Source: Micromonospora cremea (GTDB lineage: Bacteria; Actinomycetota; Actinomycetes; Mycobacteriales; Micromonosporaceae). From it: a DNA stretch of 64,000 bases. The notes below the pieces were generated by a model, which was given only the letters and a program-made list of their open reading frames with translations, was not told where the DNA came from and made no database searches. Shown piece by piece: positions 8,734-16,446 of this stretch; position 1 is the first letter of the stretch; the number at the start of each line of letters is the position of its first letter. Location: positions 2,047,501 to 2,111,500 of the forward strand of contig NZ_FSQT01000002.1 of the NCBI RefSeq assembly GCF_900143515.1, given 5' to 3'. The translations under genes and the position numbers were made by a program.

Positions 8734-8798
8734 TGTGGACGACACGCGGCTCATCCACAGTCACTCCGCGTGTTGTGCCTGGTCAACGCTTATCCCCA
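8734..8798. promoter_or_regulatory. Cluster of near-consensus DnaA boxes
   Basis: Within 65 bp upstream of the fructosamine kinase gene are TGTGGACGA (8734-8742), TCATCCACA (8751-8759) and TTATCCCCA (8790-8798). Each differs by one base from a DnaA box (TTRTCCACA or its complement). They lie between two divergent genes. This could be a DnaA-binding promoter or a chance cluster. Confidence 0.4.
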
Positions 8799-8887
8799 GG
8801 TGCTGGAGAGCAACAGGTCGTACCGGTGGCCGACCCGATGTGTTCGGGCGGCGCCGTTGTGTCGTGGGGAGCGGTTACCGTGCGCTG

Positions 8888-9802
8888 ATGGACCTGGCGT
8901 ATCTGCGCGCGCACCCGGCACACCTGCCGACGTTTCTGACCCACCAGCGGATCAGGGAGACGCCGGTCGCCGGTGGGGACATCTGCGCCGCCGCCCGACT
9001 CACCCTGGACGACGGCCACTCGGTCTTCGCCAAGTCCTGGCCCGAGCGGGCCGGCCGGCCGGTGCCGGAGGGCTTCTTCGCCGCCGAGGCGGCCGGGTTG
9101 CGCTGGCTGCGGGAGTCCGGTGCGGTCGCCGTACCCGAGGTGATCGTGGCGTTGCCCGACCTGCTGGCGCTCGACTGGGTGGAGCCCGGCGAGCCGACGC
9201 CGGAGGCGGCCGAGCGCTTCGGCCGGGAGTTGGCCGACCTCCACCGGGCCGGCGCACCGGCCTTCGGTGCGACCTGGCCCGGTTTCATCGGAGCGCTCGG
9301 GCAGGACAACACCACCGACGACGGCCCCTGGTCGACGTGGTTCGCCGAGCGGCGACTCGATCCCTACCTGCGGCGCTCGGTCGACGGCGGCGCGCTGAGC
9401 AGCGACGACGCCGCGCTAGTCGAGCAGGTGATCGGCCGCGCCGGCGAGTTCGGCGCCGATGAGCCGCCGGCCCGCATCCACGGCGACCTGTGGCCGGGCA
9501 ACGTGCTGTGGGGCGCCGACGACCGGGCCTGGCTGGTCGACCCGGCGGCGCACGGCGGGCACCGGGAGACGGATCTCGCCCAGCTGGCGCTCTTCGGCGG
9601 CATCCCGCACCTGGACCGGGTCCTGGCCGCCTATCGGGAGAGCTGGCCGCTCCCCGACGGCTGGCGCGACCGGGTGCCGCTGCACCAACTGCACCTGCTG
9701 CTGGTGCACACCGCGCTGTTCGGCGCCGGATACCGAGATGCGGTCGTCCAGAACGCCCGCGCCGCCCTGGGCCGGCCCGAGCGCGCTACGGTCGACAGGT
9801 GA
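8888..9802 (+). CDS. Fructosamine kinase family protein
   Basis: A 304-residue protein kinase-like small-molecule kinase. The ATP-binding lobe includes DGHSVFAKSW, with the Lys for ATP. The catalytic loop is RIHGDLWPGNVLW and the metal-binding segment is AWLVDPAAHGGHRETDLAQL, the pattern of fructosamine-3-kinase (pfam03881) rather than aminoglycoside kinases. It would phosphorylate sugar-amine adducts on glycated proteins or metabolites so that they fall apart. The stop overlaps the moaA GTG start (GTGA), so the two are probably co-translated, but no functional link to molybdenum is known. Confidence 0.85.
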   Translation: MDLAYLRAHPAHLPTFLTHQRIRETPVAGGDICAAARLTLDDGHSVFAKSWPERAGRPVPEGFFAAEAAGLRWLRESGAVAVPEVIVALPDLLALDWVEPGEPTPEAAERFGRELADLHRAGAPAFGATWPGFIGALGQDNTTDDGPWSTWFAERRLDPYLRRSVDGGALSSDDAALVEQVIGRAGEFGADEPPARIHGDLWPGNVLWGADDRAWLVDPAAHGGHRETDLAQLALFGGIPHLDRVLAAYRESWPLPDGWRDRVPLHQLHLLLVHTALFGAGYRDAVVQNARAALGRPERATVDR

Positions 9803-10812
9803 GTGTCGCCCCGCGGACCGACGGCGTCCTCGTCGACCGGTTCGGCCGGATCGCCCGGGACCTACGTGTGTCCCTCACCGACAAGTGCAACCTGCGGTGC
9901 ACCTACTGCATGCCGGCCGAGGGGCTGCCCTGGCTGGCCGGTCCCGAGCTGCTCACCGACGCGGAGATCGTCCGGTTGGTCCGGGTGGCCGTCGAGCGAC
10001 TCGGCGTGACCGAGGTGCGGTTCACCGGCGGCGAGCCACTCATCCGCCCCGGGCTGGTCGGCATCGTGGCCGCGGTCGCCGCGCTGGAGCCCCGCCCACG
10101 GATCTCGCTCACCACCAACGGCATCGGCCTGGACCGGCTCGCCCCGGCGCTGCGCACGGCCGGCCTCGACCGGGTGAACGTCTCGCTGGACACCCTGGAC
10201 CCTGACCGTTTCACCCAGCTCACCCGCCGCCCCCGGCTGGACGCGGTGCTCGCCGGGCTCGCCGGCGCCGCCGACGCCGGGCTCAACCCCGTGAAGATCA
10301 ATTCAGTGCTGATGCGCGGCGTCAACGAGGACGAGGCGCCGGCCCTGCTGCGCTTCGCCGTCGACCACGACTACCAGCTGCGGATCATCGAGCAGATGCC
10401 ACTGGACGCCCAGCACGGCTGGAACCGCAGCACGATGGTCACCGCCGAGGAGATCCTCGCCTCCCTGCGTACCCGCTTCGACCTCAGCCCCGACCCGGCC
10501 GAACGCGGCGCGGCGCCGGCGGAGACCTGGCTGGTCGACGGCGGCCCCGCCCGGGTCGGCGTGATCGCCAGCGTCACCCGCCCCTTCTGCGGCGACTGCG
10601 ACCGCACCCGGCTGACCGCCGACGGCCAGGTCCGCGCCTGCCTCTTCGCCACCGAGGAGTCCGACCTGCGCGCCGCGCTACGCGCCGGCGCCGACGACGA
10701 CGACCTGGCCCGGCGCTGGCGCACCGCGATGTGGGGCAAGCGCGCCGGGCACGGCATCGACGACCCCACCTTCCTCCAGCCGACCCGGCCGATGTCCGCG
10801 ATCGGAGGCTGA
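9799..10812 (+). CDS. moaA: GTP 3',8-cyclase MoaA
   Basis: A 337-residue radical SAM enzyme that performs the first step of molybdenum cofactor synthesis, rearranging GTP to 3',8-cyclo-H2GTP. The N-terminal cluster motif is CNLRCTYC (CxxxCxxC). TGGEPLIRPGL follows as the SAM-binding GGEP. The C-terminal cluster is CGDCDRTRLTADGQVRACL, giving the three Cys for the second 4Fe-4S cluster. The protein ends in a double Gly. GTG 9799 overlaps the preceding stop. moaD follows after 3 bp, while moaC/moaE are about 13 kb away. Confidence 0.95.
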   Translation: MSVAPRTDGVLVDRFGRIARDLRVSLTDKCNLRCTYCMPAEGLPWLAGPELLTDAEIVRLVRVAVERLGVTEVRFTGGEPLIRPGLVGIVAAVAALEPRPRISLTTNGIGLDRLAPALRTAGLDRVNVSLDTLDPDRFTQLTRRPRLDAVLAGLAGAADAGLNPVKINSVLMRGVNEDEAPALLRFAVDHDYQLRIIEQMPLDAQHGWNRSTMVTAEEILASLRTRFDLSPDPAERGAAPAETWLVDGGPARVGVIASVTRPFCGDCDRTRLTADGQVRACLFATEESDLRAALRAGADDDDLARRWRTAMWGKRAGHGIDDPTFLQPTRPMSAIGG

Positions 10813-10815
10813 GAC

Positions 10816-11070
10816 GTGGACCCGACGCCGCTCACCATCCGCTACTTCGCCGGCGCGCGCGCCGCCGCCGGCCGCTCCGAAGAGGTCACCGCCGCCGGCC
10901 GATCGCTCGACGACCTCACCGTCGAGCTGGCCCAACGGCACGGCGACCGAATGGCCGCAGTGCTGCGAGTGGCGAGTTTCCTCGTGGACGGCGTCACCTG
11001 TCATGATCGTCAAGCACCCCTGCCAAGTGGGGCCACGATCGACGTCCTGCCCCCGTTCGCGGGCGGCTGA
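10816..11070 (+). CDS. moaD: MoaD/ThiS family sulfur carrier
   Basis: An 84-residue ubiquitin-fold protein ending FAGG. The C-terminal Gly-Gly is adenylated and then thiocarboxylated to donate sulfur to precursor Z within molybdopterin synthase. It starts at a GTG three bases after the moaA stop. The N-terminal strand LTIRYFAGARAAAG is typical of MoaD. Its partner subunit MoaE is encoded at 23472-23900. No MoeB-like activating enzyme is seen in the window. Confidence 0.88.
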   Translation: MDPTPLTIRYFAGARAAAGRSEEVTAAGRSLDDLTVELAQRHGDRMAAVLRVASFLVDGVTCHDRQAPLPSGATIDVLPPFAGG

Positions 11071-11083
11071 GGGGGGCGCACGG

Positions 11084-12328
11084 ATGCTGGCGGTTCTGGG
11101 GTTCGTTGCCGTCCTGGCACTGGTCACCGGTCTCATCCATCTCTACCTGTGGAAGCGACTGGTCCGGGACACCACCACACCGGGCCGCTGGCGGCGGATC
11201 GGCGCGATCGCGGCCCTGGTGTTGGCGCTCCTCGTGCCGGTCACCCTCGCCGGCACGGAGGCCGGGCTCTACTGGCTCGCCTGGCCGGGCTACCTATGGC
11301 TCGCGGTGATGTTCTACCTGCTGGTCCTGCTCGCCGTGCTGGAAGTGCCGATGCTGGTCACCCGGCTGGTGCTGCGCCGCCGGGTCATCGCCGCCGAGCC
11401 CACCACCGCCGCACCCGAGCCGGTGCTGGTCGGCGCCGCCGGGCCCACCGACCCGCCAGCCGCCAGCGCGGTTCGTGCGCCCGACCACGACCCGGCACGC
11501 CGGCTGTTGCTGGCCCGCGGGGCGGCCATCTTCGCCGGCCTCACCGCCACCGGCATCACGGGGTACGGGGTACGCACCGCGCTCGGCCCGCCGCAGCTGG
11601 ACCGGGTGCAGATCCCGATCGGCAAGCTCCCGCGCAGCATGGACGGCCTGCGCATCGCCACCGTCTCCGACATCCACCTCGGCCCGCTGCGCGGCCGGGC
11701 GCACACCGAGCGCATCGTCGCCGCGATCAACCGCCTCGACGCGGACCTGGTCGCGGTCGTCGGCGACCTGGTCGACGGCTCGGTCGCCGAACTGGGGTCG
11801 GCCGCCGCGCCGCTGCGCGACCTGCGCTCCCGGTACGGCAGCTTCTTCGTCACCGGCAACCACGAGTACTACTCCGGGGTCGAGGAGTGGGTCCAGGAGG
11901 TGGACCGGCTCGGCCTGCGGGTGCTGCAGAACCAGCGGCAGGAGATCCAGGCCCGGGGCGGCGTGCTCGACCTGGCCGGCGTGAACGACCTCTCGGGCAC
12001 GGGCACCGGCCTCGCCGCCGGGCCGGACTTCGCCGCCGCGCTCGGTGACCGCGACCCGAGCCGACCGGTGGTCCTGCTCGCGCACCAACCGGTGGCGGCG
12101 AAGGAGGCGGCGCGGTACGGCGTCGACCTGCAACTGTCCGGGCACACCCACGGCGGGCAGATAGTGCCGTTCAACCTGGCCGTCCGGCTCGAACAGCCGG
12201 TGGTCAGTGGGCTCGGCGAGGTCGACGGCACCAAGGTCTACGTGACCAACGGCGCCGGTTTCTGGGGTCCGCCGGTCCGGGTCGGGGCCGAACCGCAGAT
12301 CACCCTGGTCGAGCTGCGCTCGGCATAG
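11084..12328 (+). CDS. Membrane-anchored metallophosphoesterase (YkuE-like)
   Basis: A 414-residue protein. The first ~150 residues hold several hydrophobic segments (LAVLGFVAVLALVTGLIHLYL, IGAIAALVLALLVPV, LWLAVMFYLLVLLAVLEV). From about residue 170 there is a TAT-like or further membrane segment, then a calcineurin-like phosphoesterase domain. Metal ligands are in VSDIHLGP, VGDLVDG, GNHEYYSG and LSGHTHGGQIVPF. The catalytic domain probably faces outside the membrane and hydrolyses phosphoesters of lipid or cell-wall intermediates, but no substrate is established. ATG 11084 has a GGGGGGCG ribosome-binding site and sits 13 bp after moaD, so it is likely co-transcribed. Confidence 0.85.
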   Translation: MLAVLGFVAVLALVTGLIHLYLWKRLVRDTTTPGRWRRIGAIAALVLALLVPVTLAGTEAGLYWLAWPGYLWLAVMFYLLVLLAVLEVPMLVTRLVLRRRVIAAEPTTAAPEPVLVGAAGPTDPPAASAVRAPDHDPARRLLLARGAAIFAGLTATGITGYGVRTALGPPQLDRVQIPIGKLPRSMDGLRIATVSDIHLGPLRGRAHTERIVAAINRLDADLVAVVGDLVDGSVAELGSAAAPLRDLRSRYGSFFVTGNHEYYSGVEEWVQEVDRLGLRVLQNQRQEIQARGGVLDLAGVNDLSGTGTGLAAGPDFAAALGDRDPSRPVVLLAHQPVAAKEAARYGVDLQLSGHTHGGQIVPFNLAVRLEQPVVSGLGEVDGTKVYVTNGAGFWGPPVRVGAEPQITLVELRSA

Positions 12329-12344
12329 CGGACGTCACGTCCGC
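12328..12344. promoter_or_regulatory. 17-bp perfect palindrome before the EndoQ-UvrD gene
   Basis: GCGGACGT-C-ACGTCCGC starts on the last base of the metallophosphoesterase stop codon and ends 31 bp before the next start. It could be an operator for the helicase gene or a short hairpin. It is not followed by a T-run. No regulator is assigned. Confidence 0.35.
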
Positions 12345-12374
12345 GCGTGGCGGCGGGCGGCCGGCGCGGCGAGC

Positions 12375-15300
12375 GTGACAGGATGCGGCGTGCCCCCGTT
12401 CAGCGCCGTACCCCCCGGTGGCCTCCCGCCATTCGTCGCGGACCTGCACATCCACTCGAAATACTCGCGCGCGTGCAGCCGCGACCTCACCCTGCCGAAT
12501 CTCGCTTGGTGGGCCCGGCGCAAGGGCATCGCCCTGCTCGGCACCGGAGACTTCACCCACCCCGCCTGGTACGACCACCTGCGGGAGACGCTGCGCCCGG
12601 CCGAACCGGGGCTCTACCGGCTCGACCCAGAGGCGGAGCGGGACATCGCCCGCCGGCTGCCGCCCCGACTCGCCGGCACGGCGGAGGCGGATCCGGTCCG
12701 GTTCATGCTGAGCGTGGAGATCTCCACCATCTACAAGCGGGACGACCGGACCCGCAAGGTGCACCACCTGATCTACCTACCCGACCTGGACGCGGTGGCC
12801 CGGTTCAACGCCGCGCTCGGCCGGATCGGCAACCTCGGCTCCGACGGCCGGCCGATCCTCGGCCTGGACTCCCGCGACCTGCTGGAGATCACCCTGGAGG
12901 CGAGCCCGGACGGCTATCTGGTTCCGGCGCACATCTGGACGCCGTGGTTCTCCGCGCTGGGCTCGAAGTCCGGCTTCGACGCGATCGCCGACTGCTACGC
13001 CGACCTGGCCGAGCACATCTTCGCCGTGGAGACCGGCCTCTCCTCGGATCCGGCGATGAACTGGCGGGTCGGCAGCCTGGACCGCTACCAACTGGTCTCC
13101 AACTCGGACGCGCACTCCCCGCCGGCGCTGGGCCGGGAGGCGACCGTGCTGACCGCCGAGCGGGACTACTTCGCCGTCCGGGAGGCGCTGCGGACCGGCG
13201 ACGGCCTGGCCGGCACCATCGAGTTCTTCCCGGAGGAGGGCAAGTACCACGCGGACGGGCACCGGCTGTGCGGGATCAACTGGTCCCCCGAGCGGACCCG
13301 GGCCGCGGACGGACGCTGCCCCGAGTGTGGCAAGCCGCTCACCGTGGGCGTCCTCAGCCGCATCGAGGAGCTGGCCGACCGAGCGGAGGGGCATCGGCCG
13401 GCGCATGCGCGGGAGGTCACCCACCTGGTGCCGCTGGCCGAGATCCTCGGCGAGATCAACAGGGTGGGCGCCCGATCGAAGAAGGTCGAGGGGCGGCTCA
13501 ACGAGCTGCTCGCCGCGCTCGGGCCCGAGCTGGAGATCCTGACCACGACGCCGCTGACCGACATCGCGCAGGCCGGCGGCGAGCTGCTCGCGGAGGGCAT
13601 CGGGCGGCTCCGGCGCGGCGACGTGCGCCGGGTGCCGGGCTACGACGGCGAGTACGGAGTGATCACCCTCTTCGACCCGGCGGAGCTGGGCGCCAGCGCC
13701 GGCACGGCGCAGGAGACGCTGTTCGACGTACCGGTGCCGGCGCAGCGGAGACCCGCGCAGTCGGCAGCTCGGGCGGCGGCCAGGCGCCCCGCGGCGGCGA
13801 AGGCGGAGCCGAAGCGCAGGACAGCCCCACCACCCGCCCCACCGATCGCATCGCCGCCGTCACCACATGAGCCGTTCGAGCCGATGCTCGCGGGCATGGA
13901 GGAGGTCGGCACCGGCCTGCTGGACCGGTTGGACGCGATGCAACGGGTCGCCGCGTCCGCGCCCGGCGGCCCGCTGCTGATCGTGGCCGGCCCGGGCACG
14001 GGCAAGACCCGGACACTGACGCACCGGATCGCGTACCTCTGCGCGGAGCTGAACGTCTTTCCCGAGCACTGCCTGGCCATCACCTTCACCCGCCGGGCCG
14101 CCGAGGAGCTGCGGCACCGCCTCGACGGCCTGCTCGGCCCGGTCGCCGAGGACGTCACCGTGGGCACCTTCCACGCGCTGGGGCTGACCATCCTGCGCGA
14201 GAACGCCGACGCGGCGGGCCTGCCGGTGGACTTCCGGATCGCCGACGACGCCGAGCGGGCGGCGGCCCGGTCGGAGGCCGGCGACGACCAGGCCAGCTAC
14301 ACCGCGCTGCTGCGTAAGCAGGATCTCGTCGACCTGGACGAGCTGGTGAGCCTGCCGGTCGAGCTGCTGCGGGCCGACCGGGAGCTGGTCGGGCGGTACC
14401 GGGACCGCTGGCGGTGGATCTTCGTCGACGAGTACCAGGACGTCGACGCGGTGCAGTACGAGCTGCTGCGGTTGCTCAGCCCGGCCGACGGCAACCTCTG
14501 CGCGATCGGCGACCCGGACCAGGCGATCTACTCGTTCCGGGGTGCCGACGTCGGCTACTTCCTGCGCTTCTCCCAGGACTTCACCGACGCCCGGCTGGTC
14601 CGGCTCAACCGCAACTACCGCTCCTCGGCACCGATCCTGGCCGCCGCCGTGCAGGCCATCGCTCCGTCCTCGCTGGTGCGTGGCCGGCGGCTGGATCCGG
14701 CCCGGCTCGATCCGGAGGCACCGCTGGTCGGTCGCTACCCCGCGGCCTCCGTCGCCGAGGAAGCCGACTTCGTGGTTCGTACCGTGGACGAGCTGGTCGG
14801 CGGGCTGTCCCACCGGTCGCTGGACTCGGGTCGGATCGACGGCCGGTCCACCTCGCTGTCGTTCTCCGACATCGCCGTGCTGTACCGCACCGACGCGCAG
14901 GCCGCGCCGATCGTGGACGCCCTGACCCGGGCCAACATTCCGGTGCAGAAACGCTCACACGACCGGCTGCGGGACCGGCCCGGGGTGGCGGCCATCGCCC
15001 GCGAGCTGCGGCACGCCGACGGGCTGGCCGGCTCGCTCGCCGCCCGGGTGCGCCTGGCCGGCCAGGTGGTCGCCGAGCGCTTCGCCGTGCCCACCCTGGA
15101 CGGTGCCGGCGCAGGACGTCCCGAGGACGTCCGCTCGGCCGTGGATCTGCTGACCCCGCTGGCCCGCCGCTGCGGCGACGACCTGGAGACATTCCTGTCC
15201 CAGCTGGCCACCGGCGCGGAGGTGGACGCGCTCGACCCGCGGGCGGAGGCGGTCACCCTGCTCACGCTGCACGCCGCGAAGGGCCTCGAGTTCCCAGTGG

Positions 15301-15581
15301 TCTTCCTGGTCGGCGCCGAGGACGGGCTGCTGCCGCTGCGCTGGCCGGGCTCGACACCCGATGAGGATGCGGTCGCCGAGGAGCGGCGGCTCTTCTTCGT
15401 TGGCCTGACCCGGGCCCAGGACCGGCTGTACGTCACGCACGCCGCCCGCCGTACCCGCCACGGCGTCGAGCGCGACTGTGCGCCGTCGCCATTCCTCGGC
15501 GCGATCGACCCGGGGCTGTTCGAGCGGTTCGGCGAGACCGAGCCGCGCCGACCGAAGGACCGCCAGCTCCGCCTCATCTGA
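12375..15581 (+). CDS. Fusion of endonuclease Q-like PHP nuclease and UvrD-family helicase
   Basis: A 1068-residue two-part protein. Residues ~20-440 match the endonuclease Q (TIGR00375) family. This part has the PHP metal motif DLHIHSKYSRA at 23, TGDFTHP, a central HIWTPWFSALGSKSGFD and SNSDAHSPPALGRE. A zinc site is formed by LCGINW near 299 and CPECGKPLTVG near 316. EndoQ cuts DNA 5' of deaminated bases. After a Pro/Ala-rich linker (~455-500) comes a complete superfamily 1A helicase: GPGTGKTRTL near 540, VDEYQDVD near 683, GDPDQAIYSFRGA near 712, RNYRSS near 745, LTLHAAKGLEFPVVF near 961 and VGLTRAQDRLYV near 1010. All helicase motifs look intact. A GTG at 12390 is an alternative start. 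It probably unwinds and incises damaged DNA, which is an inference. Confidence 0.88.
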   Translation: MTGCGVPPFSAVPPGGLPPFVADLHIHSKYSRACSRDLTLPNLAWWARRKGIALLGTGDFTHPAWYDHLRETLRPAEPGLYRLDPEAERDIARRLPPRLAGTAEADPVRFMLSVEISTIYKRDDRTRKVHHLIYLPDLDAVARFNAALGRIGNLGSDGRPILGLDSRDLLEITLEASPDGYLVPAHIWTPWFSALGSKSGFDAIADCYADLAEHIFAVETGLSSDPAMNWRVGSLDRYQLVSNSDAHSPPALGREATVLTAERDYFAVREALRTGDGLAGTIEFFPEEGKYHADGHRLCGINWSPERTRAADGRCPECGKPLTVGVLSRIEELADRAEGHRPAHAREVTHLVPLAEILGEINRVGARSKKVEGRLNELLAALGPELEILTTTPLTDIAQAGGELLAEGIGRLRRGDVRRVPGYDGEYGVITLFDPAELGASAGTAQETLFDVPVPAQRRPAQSAARAAARRPAAAKAEPKRRTAPPPAPPIASPPSPHEPFEPMLAGMEEVGTGLLDRLDAMQRVAASAPGGPLLIVAGPGTGKTRTLTHRIAYLCAELNVFPEHCLAITFTRRAAEELRHRLDGLLGPVAEDVTVGTFHALGLTILRENADAAGLPVDFRIADDAERAAARSEAGDDQASYTALLRKQDLVDLDELVSLPVELLRADRELVGRYRDRWRWIFVDEYQDVDAVQYELLRLLSPADGNLCAIGDPDQAIYSFRGADVGYFLRFSQDFTDARLVRLNRNYRSSAPILAAAVQAIAPSSLVRGRRLDPARLDPEAPLVGRYPAASVAEEADFVVRTVDELVGGLSHRSLDSGRIDGRSTSLSFSDIAVLYRTDAQAAPIVDALTRANIPVQKRSHDRLRDRPGVAAIARELRHADGLAGSLAARVRLAGQVVAERFAVPTLDGAGAGRPEDVRSAVDLLTPLARRCGDDLETFLSQLATGAEVDALDPRAEAVTLLTLHAAKGLEFPVVFLVGAEDGLLPLRWPGSTPDEDAVAEERRLFFVGLTRAQDRLYVTHAARRTRHGVERDCAPSPFLGAIDPGLFERFGETEPRRPKDRQLRLI

Positions 15582-16436
15582 CGGTCCCCGCTCCCGTCGC
15601 GGCAACCGACGTCCCGCGACGATCCGCGCGGCGCGGTCAGGCCGGCCGGTCGAACGAGCGCTATACCTCTGAGGCATATTTATATGACTCACAGGTATAG
15701 CGCTAGTTCCAGCGAGTGCCGCTGACGGCGTCACCCTGAGTGAAACCGGCAGCTGCGCGGGGACCAGCGACGGCCGGCGGCCGGCCGGATCAGCCAGGAG
15801 CGCGGCGAGCCAGGCGCCCGCGAGCAGAGCCGGGCCGAGTGGCAGCAGGGTGTCCCGGCGCACCCGCCGGGCGGCGAGCAGGCCGAGCACCACGCCGCCG
15901 TGCAGCAGGTGCGGCAGGAGCAACCCGGCCAGCAGGGTGTCCCGACCCAGCCAACCGAGCGGCAGGCCGAGGTCGGCGGCGAGCTTCACGTCCCCGAAGC
16001 CCAACCGGGAACCGGGCAGCAGGGCCAGCAGCACGTGCGCCCCGCCGGCGACCGCCGCGCCGGCCAGCGCGCCGAGCAGCCGCCCCGGGTCGTCGGCCAG
16101 CAGAGCCGCACCGGACAGGCCGCCCAGTGCGAGCAGTGCCGTGGCCAGAACCAGCATGTCGGGCAGCCGCACGCAGGCCAGGTCGACCACGGCCAGCACC
16201 AGCCCCAACGACGCCACCGCGAGGAAGACCGGCAGCGCCGGGTCGCCACCGAGTGCGACGGCGAGCCCGAGGAACACCACGCCCGCCACCGCCGGGCTGA
16301 GCCACACCCACCGGCCGGGCCGGGACGGCGACGGCAGGTGCGCCGGCCGGGTGGTGAAGGGCCCGGCCAGCCGAGGAACGGCGAGGCCGACCAGCACGCC
16401 GAGCAACGCCACCGGCACCAGCGCAGCGGCCGACAT
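14955..16436 (-). CDS. A24-family prepilin peptidase with abnormal C-terminal extension
   Basis: Residues 1-~215 form a polytopic membrane protease of the type IV prepilin peptidase family, which cleaves leader peptides of pilin-like proteins. The two catalytic Asp are in VVDLACVRLPDMLVLAT and SRLGFGDVKLAADLGLPLG. There is no cysteine-bearing methylase domain, as in small actinobacterial forms. The last membrane segment (LLPLGPALLAGAWLAALLA) ends near base 15790, where homologues should stop. Here the frame continues through the 48-bp palindrome and ~600 bp antisense to the helicase gene before a stop at 14955. The extension is not credible protein sequence; the stop was probably lost. No pilin or tad genes are in the window. 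Confidence 0.55.
   Translation of the reverse strand: MSAAALVPVALLGVLVGLAVPRLAGPFTTRPAHLPSPSRPGRWVWLSPAVAGVVFLGLAVALGGDPALPVFLAVASLGLVLAVVDLACVRLPDMLVLATALLALGGLSGAALLADDPGRLLGALAGAAVAGGAHVLLALLPGSRLGFGDVKLAADLGLPLGWLGRDTLLAGLLLPHLLHGGVVLGLLAARRVRRDTLLPLGPALLAGAWLAALLADPAGRRPSLVPAQLPVSLRVTPSAALAGTSAIPVSHINMPQRYSARSTGRPDRAARIVAGRRLPRRERGPSDEAELAVLRSARLGLAEPLEQPRVDRAEEWRRRTVALDAVAGTAGGVRDVQPVLGPGQANEEEPPLLGDRILIGCRARPAQRQQPVLGADQEDHWELEALRGVQREQGDRLRPRVERVHLRAGGQLGQECLQVVAAAAGQRGQQIHGRADVLGTSCAGTVQGGHGEALGDHLAGQAHPGGERAGQPVGVPQLAGDGRHPGPVPQPVV
15657..15704. repeat. 48-bp near-perfect A+T-rich palindrome
   Basis: Two 24-base arms meet with no loop and pair at 21 of 24 positions; the mismatches are at arm positions 13, 18 and 24. 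It begins AGCGCTATACCT and ends AGGTATAGCGCT, with a centre rich in A/T that contrasts strongly with its surroundings. It lies between the convergent helicase and prepilin peptidase genes, so it may act as a two-way terminator or be a mobile palindromic element. It is 48 bp (16 codons) and keeps the prepilin peptidase frame open. Confidence 0.8.
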
Positions 16437-16446
16437 GCGCCGGCGG

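Noticed and set aside
12347..13870. A 507-codon frame overlapping the EndoQ half of the fusion
   Set aside because: Same-strand shadow frame; only the other frame gives PHP and zinc motifs.
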